A DNA stretch of 64,000 bases. Source: Lentisphaerae bacterium ADurb.Bin242. Its GTDB lineage: Bacteria; Verrucomicrobiota; Lentisphaeria; Victivallales; UBA1829. The stretch spans positions 1 through 64,000 of the forward strand of contig MWCA01000016.1 of NCBI GenBank assembly GCA_002069785.1, written 5' to 3'. Position numbers and translations under genes: made by a program. Below, piece by piece: positions 59,123 through 64,000 of this stretch; position 1 is the stretch's first letter, and every line of letters starts with the position of its first letter. The notes below the pieces were generated by a model, which was given only the letters and a program-made list of their open reading frames with translations, was not told the origin of the DNA and ran no database searches.

Positions 59123-60013
59123 TCAAATGGGGTTGGAAACAAATGCTTCGCCGCGGCATTTCTTCAGATAGTTAAGCCCGGCGACCTGCCCGGTCATTTC
59201 CCATTCGCCGCGGTAAACCGGATCATGCCAGCCCTCGATGTCGATGTTGCCCTGGTATCCGATCAGCCGCAGCTCGCTGATGATGTCCGTCCAGTTGCAT
59301 TCGCCGAACCCGGGAGTGCGGTGCCAGAAAGGTGTCTCGCCGCCCATGATGCCGTGTTTGGCGATGATGTCTCTGCGGATCGTGGCGTCTTTTCCGTGAA
59401 TATGGAAGAATTTTTTGCCCCATTCGCGGATCTGGGGCATCGGGTCGATCAACTGGACCATTTGATGGCAGGGTTCCCACTGAAGCCCGAGGTTGCCGAG
59501 GGGAATCGCTTCAAAAATCAGTTCCCAGGCGTCCGGATTGATGGCGATGTTCCACGATCCCGTTTTCCAGTTTCCGCCCATGTTGCAGTTCTCGAAAGCC
59601 ACCCGGATTTTCTTGCCTGCCGCATATTCGATGAGGGGCGTCCAGACCTCCTTGAAACGCGGAATGTTCTCCGGAATGCTGCGGTTGGTCTCGCGTCCGG
59701 TGAATCCGCTGACGATGTCCGTCCCGAACAGGGCCGCACAGTCGATGGCGCGTTTGAAACATTCGCGGGTGTGCGCCGCCTCCTCCGTATGCTCGAGCAT
59801 GTTGCCGAAAACCGAGATGGCGGAGACCTCGATATTGTGCTTGCGGAGGATGGGCATGACCTGTTCGGCGAGCTTTTCCGGATCGGTGCCGTCGAATTTG
59901 CCGCCGCCATAGGTGAAAACAAAGGACTCGAACCCGTGCGGGATGATCTGTTCGACATAAGAGGCGGACTTTGAGTTGGCGACGACCAGCGTTCCGATTT
60001 TGATGTTTTTCAT
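59123..60013 (-). CDS. Sugar phosphate isomerase/epimerase (xylose isomerase-like TIM barrel), 296 aa
   Basis: This is an AP-endonuclease-2-type barrel. Metal ligands are suggested by VAFENCN, LQWEPCHQ, FHIHGKD and NIDIEGWHDP. The length and layout match COG1082 sugar isomerases, which often accompany Gfo/Idh genes in cyclitol or keto-sugar metabolism. It is cytoplasmic. It is the first gene of the probable operon with the phosphatase and recC, recB and recD, an unusual metabolic head for a DNA-repair operon. Confidence 0.88.
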   Translation of the reverse strand: MKNIKIGTLVVANSKSASYVEQIIPHGFESFVFTYGGGKFDGTDPEKLAEQVMPILRKHNIEVSAISVFGNMLEHTEEAAHTRECFKRAIDCAALFGTDIVSGFTGRETNRSIPENIPRFKEVWTPLIEYAAGKKIRVAFENCNMGGNWKTGSWNIAINPDAWELIFEAIPLGNLGLQWEPCHQMVQLIDPMPQIREWGKKFFHIHGKDATIRRDIIAKHGIMGGETPFWHRTPGFGECNWTDIISELRLIGYQGNIDIEGWHDPVYRGEWEMTGQVAGLNYLKKCRGEAFVSNPI

Positions 60014-60138
60014 GAGGATATCCCCTGTTGTTTTCGTGATGAAAATAAACTCAATGGAAGAATAAAATGATTATATACCCCGTAGGGATGGATTTCAACA
60101 GGTTTTGAAGAAAAAGTCGAAAAAAAAATCTTTTGAGT

Positions 60139-60166
60139 TTGACTTTTGCCTTTTCCCGTGTATAGT
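60139..60166 (+). promoter_or_regulatory. Promoter of tRNA-Phe
   Basis: TTGACT (60139-60144), a 16-base spacer and TATAGT (60161-60166), 34 bases before the mature tRNA. Confidence 0.7.
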
Positions 60167-60200
60167 AGGAGCCTGTTCCGGCAAACCGGATGACCTCAGT

Positions 60201-60276
<76 letters not shown>

Positions 60277-60452
60277 TTTTTTTGTCTTCCTTCCAAATCG
60301 ACACGCCGTTTAGCTTTTCCGTTTTAATGTTATTTGTGGCTGAATCCCAGCATTTTCCGTGCAAATACCATCCCAACAGAGAATTCTCTTTTTCCTGGAT
60401 ACTAAGGTCTATTTCGGTTCTTTTCCGGAAAATTCTCTGTTTTCCCTGTGTC

Positions 60453-60467
60453 GGTGACACGAGGATT
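60453..60467 (-). repeat. 15-bp inverted copy of part of tRNA-Phe
   Basis: GGTGACACGAGGATT is the exact reverse complement of tRNA-Phe bases 60237-60251 (3' half of the anticodon arm and variable region), 200 bases downstream. Confidence 0.7.
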
Positions 60468-60585
60468 CTCCGAGTCAGGAGTCTTTGAAGGAAAGCGACT
60501 TGTGGAAAATTCAATAAAATTCTTCTGTTTATGTAGAAATGGTCAGCCATATCTTTTTTGCCTCTTCGACGGAATAAACTGTAAA

Positions 60586-60741
60586 TCATAGTTCTTTCAC
60601 GCACGAAATTTCAGGTAGTTGGAAGATTTTCAGTTTGAAGTATTCCATGTCGCGGAAGCCGTAAGCCTGTCGGATCAACCATCGGATTTTGTTGTTGAAC
60701 CCTTCGAGAGATGCGTTGGTCAGATGGTGGAATGTCCAGGG
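60586..60741 (-). pseudogene. ISL3-family transposase, C-terminal remnant
   Basis: The minus-strand frame reads TFHHLTNASLEGFNNKIRWL, then IRQAYGFRDMEYFKLKIFQL, ending ..SCVKEL and TGA at 60588-60586. N-x-S/R-x-EG-x-NNKI-x(4)-R-x-AYGFR-x-xEYF-x-LRI is the hallmark end of ISL3-type transposases. The rest of the gene is absent; the frame loses similarity past 60741. Confidence 0.75.
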
Positions 60742-61245
60742 TTAAGTGTACGGAAAACGAAAAATCAAAAACAAGTCCGAATGGAATGCAGAAAGGAATT
60801 TGCAAAACAAAAGAAGCCATCATATATTAGTATCCTGAGGAAGGAGCGGCATCAGCGACAGCATGGCGATGCAACCAGTTAAGGAACAGTCGGATCATTG
60901 AAACGGGAGAAATCGGATGAATTCCGGGTTATCTTTTTTCGGAATCATTTCATATATAAAAATCCCGGAGTATGGACGGGCCTCCGCGAAATCAATTAGA
61001 AAGAATCCGTCATTCTGTTGATTCACGGAAACCATTGCAATACAGGTATGAATCCGTGAAAATCCTTGAAAAATGAAAAAGAGGCAGAGGAATGTTCCTG
61101 GTTAATTCATATTTATAGGAAATAAGAGAAACCCGCTGATTGAATCAGAGTTCCGACAGATTCAATTACAGTTAAAATTACGGTAAAACAACCGGAAAAT
61201 TATTTAGTATCGAAAGAAAATCACTTTACTAACGCAAGGGGATGT
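60742..61245. other. Gene-free stretch
   Basis: I see no gene or RNA here. The only structure noted is an 8-bp inverted repeat TTCACGGA (61022-61029) / TCCGTGAA (61053-61060). The sequence is AT-rich and probably the debris of past insertions. Confidence 0.5.
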
Positions 61246-61683
61246 ATGAACAAAACACTTTTGCTGATGTCGTTATTTTGTCTTTTCTCAATGACGGGGT
61301 ATTCCGCGGAACAGGGGCCTACCGGCAATGCTGTAGCCACGAGTTTCGGTGAAGAGTATCCTTTTAAAGTGGAGACACTCGCCGCCTGTGCCGGCGATAA
61401 ATTGCTCCGCGGGCTGACCAATGTGGCCACCGGGACGGGAGAGATTCCCCGTCAGCTCATCATTTCATGCAGGGAGCACAATTCGATTTCGGGTCTTCCT
61501 TCCGGCTTCTTTACCGGTTTGATAATGACAATTGCCCGAACCGTATACGGGGGATTCGAAGTCCTCATGTTTCCGATCCCGATTGATGGTTCATACGCCT
61601 CCATGATTACCCCGGCTTATGTTTGGGGCCCCATAACTTCTGTTCCGAACCATCCTCCGAAGAATCAAAAGACCAAGGAATAA
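61246..61683 (+). CDS. Exosortase system-associated protein, TIGR04073 family, 145 aa
   Basis: A signal peptide (MNKTLLLMSLFCLFSMTGYSA) is followed by the TIGR04073 pattern: KLLRGLTNVATGTGEIPRQL, then GFFTGLIMTIARTVYGGFEVLMFPIPIDGSY and a proline-rich end. These small exported proteins occur in Verrucomicrobia and Lentisphaerae genomes with PEP-CTERM/exosortase systems; their function is unknown. AAGGGG lies just before the ATG. No exosortase gene is in the window. Confidence 0.85.
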   Translation: MNKTLLLMSLFCLFSMTGYSAEQGPTGNAVATSFGEEYPFKVETLAACAGDKLLRGLTNVATGTGEIPRQLIISCREHNSISGLPSGFFTGLIMTIARTVYGGFEVLMFPIPIDGSYASMITPAYVWGPITSVPNHPPKNQKTKE

Positions 61684-61786
61684 GAATATAAAAATGCGGT
61701 TGGCCCCGAAAGTTGGACAGGTTGCATTGGTGTAAAACGGGTCGTAAATTAAAGAGTTCAAGTTTTACACGAAAGGGGCAGTCGAA

Positions 61787-62089
61787 ATGAAAAAGAGCTA
61801 CGACAGCAAGTTCAAAAGTCGGGTGGCGCTGGCGGCGTTGCGTGACGACAAGACGATCGCGGAAATCGCCGGAGAGTTTCAACTGCATCCGAACCAGGTA
61901 TTACAGTGGAAAAAGAAACTGGTGGAAGGAGCGGGAGGAGTCTTCCAGACGAAGAGCGAGCGCAAGGCGGAAAACAAAGGGTATACCGAGGACGATCTGA
62001 TGAAGAAAATCGGACGTCTTGAAGTGGAGAATGATTTTTTGCGAAATGTGTCCTCCGCACTGGGGGTGAATCCCGGAAAGCCCAGATAG
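61787..62089 (+). CDS. IS3-family transposase OrfA, 100 aa
   Basis: The helix-turn-helix of transposase family Tnp_8 is clear: KKSYDSKFKSRVALAALRD, TIAEIAGEFQLHPNQVLQWK, then a leucine-zipper-like KKIGRLEVENDFLRN. The full orfA length is retained. GAAAGGGG precedes the ATG. The cognate OrfB is broken, so it is not expected to support transposition. Confidence 0.92.
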   Translation: MKKSYDSKFKSRVALAALRDDKTIAEIAGEFQLHPNQVLQWKKKLVEGAGGVFQTKSERKAENKGYTEDDLMKKIGRLEVENDFLRNVSSALGVNPGKPR

Positions 62090-62093
62090 AACC

Positions 62094-62300
62094 GAAGGGG
62101 AAATTGAGCGTGGCACGTCAACTGAAGCTATTAACGGGATCCGCGCTCAAGTCATTACTACAAATCGGTCGTGAATTTTGACAGGGACTTCTCGGATTCT
62201 CACAGGACGAAATGAGAGAAATCTATAAAGAGTGCCCGTTCTATGGAGTTCCGCGGTTGACGCACGAGCTTCAGAGAAGCGGCTTGGATACGCACCCGCT
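62094..62300 (+). pseudogene. IS3-family transposase OrfB, N-terminal remnant with frameshifts
   Basis: Pieces in different frames read LSVARQLKLL, then SSHYYKSVVNF, then EMREIYKECPFYGVPRLTHE and LQRSGLD, the N-terminal HTH_21 region of IS3 OrfB (xIYxxxPFYGxRRxTxxL). At least two frameshifts separate them, and the DDE domain is missing. Confidence 0.8.
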
Positions 62301-62497
62301 CTGGTGTCCAGACGGTCTAGACTCCTTTGATAACGTCCTGCATTGCAAATCGCGTCCGCTTCCGCATTCAGCAGGCTGTTCAAGGTCTCTTCCACAGTCT
62401 GACGAACAATCCCGTTCAGATGTTCTTTGATTTCTTTTTCATCCACGTTGATCGCTCCGGCAATGGATTTTTCCCGTTCCTGCACTACATTCTTCAT
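62294..62497 (-). pseudogene. IS256-family transposase, N-terminal fragment (68 aa)
   Basis: From the ATG at 62497: MKNVVQEREKSIAGAI, then VEETLNSLLNAEADAICNAG and RYQRSLDRLDTRAG, the conserved N-terminus of IS256/mutator-type transposases. Similarity stops after DTRAG at the junction with the IS3 remnant; all DDE residues are lost. AAGGAA lies before the ATG, inside a long stem-loop. Confidence 0.85.
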
Positions 62498-62560
62498 AGC
62501 CTGTTTCCTTTTTTGACTGGTTCTTTGGTGTGGTAACCTTAACCAATCAGGAAACAGGCT
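62498..62560 (-). promoter_or_regulatory. Stem-loop covering the ribosome site of the IS256 transposase
   Basis: AGCCTGTTTCCT (62498-62509) and AGGAAACAGGCT (62549-62560) are perfect 12-bp complements. The AAGGAA ribosome site of the transposase lies in the stem, so read-through transcripts would hide it. Confidence 0.6.
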
Positions 62561-62718
62561 CTTTTTCAAGCCCTTTTTCTCAAAATGTGCGAAAAATTCC
62601 GGACGTTATCAATTTTTTTTTGAGTTTTTGGGACAGTTTCCGGGACACTTGATGGATTTATGACCAAAAGAGAAAAAGGGCGCTTTTTGCAAGCTGCTGG
62701 GAATGAGTAAGATAGGAA

Positions 62719-62795
62719 TGGTGGAGTATAGGAGACTTGAACTCCTGACCCCCACACTGCCAGTGTGGTGCTCTAGCCAACTGAGCTAATACCCC
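62719..62795 (-). tRNA. tRNA-Ala (anticodon GGC)
   Basis: The minus-strand sequence begins GGGGTATTAGCTCAGTTGG and ends with an encoded CCA. The acceptor GGGGTAT pairs with ATACTCC. The anticodon stem CCACA/TGTGG encloses CTGGCAG, giving GGC (bases 62759-62761). The length is 77. Confidence 0.95.
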
Positions 62796-62867
62796 GTTTC
62801 AATCAATGAGGCTCTAATTTACTACCTTTTTTCCGAAAAGCAAGCAGAAAAACGCAAAAATCCAAGA

Positions 62868-64000
62868 TTATTTCTTCCAGAAGGACGGGAGAATAAAGAT
62901 CAGAATCGTATACAATTCCAGGCGTCCGATCAGCATTTCCGCCGCCAGCAGGAGTTTTGCCGTCGAAGTCATCCAGGCATAAGAGCTGTCCGGAGAGAGC
63001 GTGCCGAATGCGGGTCCCACATTGCTCAGACAGGAAATCGAGGCGGTGATCGCGGTCAGCGGACTCATGTCGCAAGTCAGAGAAAGCAGCAGCGTGAAGA
63101 GAAACATCGTGAAAATGTAGATCATGAAAAAACCGAGAATCCGGTTGGTGCCCGAAAGATTGAACCGCTTGCCGTTCAGACGGATATTCTGGAGGGAACG
63201 GGGGAAAATGTTTTTCCGCAGTTCCGAAATCGAAAACTTGCACAGGAGAATGATCCGCACGCATTTGATCCCTCCGGAGGTCGATCCGCCGCAGCCGCCC
63301 ATGAACATCAGTCCCATAAGAATGATGCAGGCGGCCGCGGGCCATACCGCAAAATTGGCCGTAGTGAAGCCTGTGGTCGTCGAGAGCGACACCACCTGAA
63401 AAAGGGCTGCCCGGAAGGACAACCAGGCTTCGTGGTGGTATTTGTTTCCGCTGACGGGATCGACGATATGGGAGAAAAACAGACAGGCGCTGACGATGAG
63501 TGTGGAAAAGAACAGGATCACCACATAGGTCCGGAATTCTTCATTCAAATAATCCCGGAGGGAAAGACCGGTGAGAATCCTGAAGTGAAGAAGGAAGTTG
63601 CAGCCGCCCAGAAACATGAACAGGATGATCACCGCCTGAATGTAGGAATCCTGATAAAATGCGATGTTGATGTTTTTGGTTGAGGCGCCTCCGGTGGCGA
63701 TCGTGCCGAAGGAATGGCAGACCGCATCGAAGAGCGGCATTCCCCCCATATAAAGAAGGAAGACCTCCAGAAAAGTCAGGATGATGTATACAAGGCAAAG
63801 AATTTTCGCCGTGCTGGCGATTCGGGGCGTAAACTGATCGCTCCTGGTTTTCACGCCGGGAAATTCCGCATTGTAGAGGGATTGTCCTCCCATCCCGAGC
63901 ATGGGAAGGATCGCCAGGGAAAACATCACGATCCCCATGCCCCCGATCCAGTGGGTAAGGCTTCGCCAGAAAAGGATTCCGCAGGAAAGGCTTTCGATTC
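62868..64000 (-). CDS. trkH: TrkH-family potassium transporter, C-terminal part (cut by window edge)
   Basis: The frame runs off the right edge; 377 residues to the C-terminus are seen, starting within ILFWRSLTHWIGGMGIVMFS, the conserved first-repeat segment. Pore-loop glycines typical of TrkH/KtrB are visible: FGTIATGGAS, SLSTTTGFTTANF and ISCLSNVGPAFG. At least six membrane helices remain, and the end ILPSFWKK is the normal TrkH C-terminus. It forms the K+-translocating subunit in the inner membrane, gated by a TrkA-type protein not seen here. Two tRNA-sized gaps separate it from the IS debris. Confidence 0.93.
   Translation of the reverse strand, partial: IESLSCGILFWRSLTHWIGGMGIVMFSLAILPMLGMGGQSLYNAEFPGVKTRSDQFTPRIASTAKILCLVYIILTFLEVFLLYMGGMPLFDAVCHSFGTIATGGASTKNINIAFYQDSYIQAVIILFMFLGGCNFLLHFRILTGLSLRDYLNEEFRTYVVILFFSTLIVSACLFFSHIVDPVSGNKYHHEAWLSFRAALFQVVSLSTTTGFTTANFAVWPAAACIILMGLMFMGGCGGSTSGGIKCVRIILLCKFSISELRKNIFPRSLQNIRLNGKRFNLSGTNRILGFFMIYIFTMFLFTLLLSLTCDMSPLTAITASISCLSNVGPAFGTLSPDSSYAWMTSTAKLLLAAEMLIGRLELYTILIFILPSFWKK

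Larger units (their letters stand above)
61701..62300 (+). mobile_element. IS3-family insertion sequence, truncated
   Basis: A probable left inverted repeat starts at 61701 (TGGCCCCGAAAGTTGGACAG), followed by an intact orfA and a frameshifted orfB. The element stops at about 62290-62300, where an IS256 transposase fragment on the other strand begins. No right end is seen. Confidence 0.75.

Noticed and set aside
60619..60882. Plus-strand frame over the ISL3 remnant
   Set aside because: The minus strand carries the recognisable transposase C-terminus; the plus frame has no similarity.

Overview
The window looks like a chromosome fragment from a glycan-degrading Lentisphaerae bacterium (Victivallis-like). 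The pointers are several standalone pseudopilin-like proteins with a prepilin N-terminus, several DUF4838 and GH20-like glycosidase genes, a TIGR04073 'exosortase-associated' protein, and many single regulators (LacI, AraC, GntR, IclR) each beside a small carbohydrate locus. This placement is inference from gene content; no rRNA is present.

Layout. 1-4.4 kb: two convergent U32 peptidase paralogues (the left one cut by the window edge), a lipoprotein, a small 2[4Fe-4S] ferredoxin with its own promoter and terminator, and tRNA-Gly(CCC). 4.5-10.7 kb: a LacI regulator divergent from a five-gene oxidoreductase operon (Gfo/Idh, SDR, MDR, Gfo/Idh, quinone-reductase-like). 10.7-13.0 kb: a GH4 glycosidase divergent from an AraC regulator. 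13.1-20.5 kb (minus): GntR regulator, pseudopilin, DUF4838 protein, secreted unknown and GH20-like protein, probably one operon. 20.7-22.1 kb: a second GH20-like gene. 22.1-29.8 kb (minus): a tight seven-gene operon iclR, enolase-superfamily dehydratase, GH13, GH10, RraA, GH10, SDR, with no signal peptides, apparently for intracellular use of imported oligosaccharides. 29.9-36.1 kb: AraC regulator divergent from a sialidase-like gene, a pseudopilin, a hairpin-rich element resembling IS200/IS605 ends, and a 975-residue DUF4838 protein.

36.2-48.6 kb is more AT-rich by eye and is bracketed by an 87-bp direct repeat (80/87 identical). It holds a LacI regulator with a textbook promoter and operator, a pseudopilin, a broken sialate O-acetylesterase, a third DUF4838 protein, a 969-residue multidomain lipoprotein, an irregular array of nine copies of a 16-18 bp repeat, a membrane protein, a RhuM-family protein, a cysteine-desulfurase C-terminal piece and small unknown proteins. 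48.6-60.0 kb returns to host-like sequence: two small proteins, recD, recB and recC, then a phosphatase and a sugar isomerase at the head of the same probable operon. 60.0-62.8 kb: tRNA-Phe, remains of ISL3, IS3 and IS256 transposons, the TIGR04073 protein and tRNA-Ala. The right edge cuts a TrkH potassium transporter.

The most distinctive theme is a module of regulator, pseudopilin and DUF4838-type secreted protein that occurs three times in about 25 kb with three different regulator classes, which suggests a functional partnership. The second is a short repeat family (core CATGAnTGGCAYGGTTT and the related TGCCATTCATGGCA) that occurs as an array and as single copies and supplies the ends of several predicted proteins.
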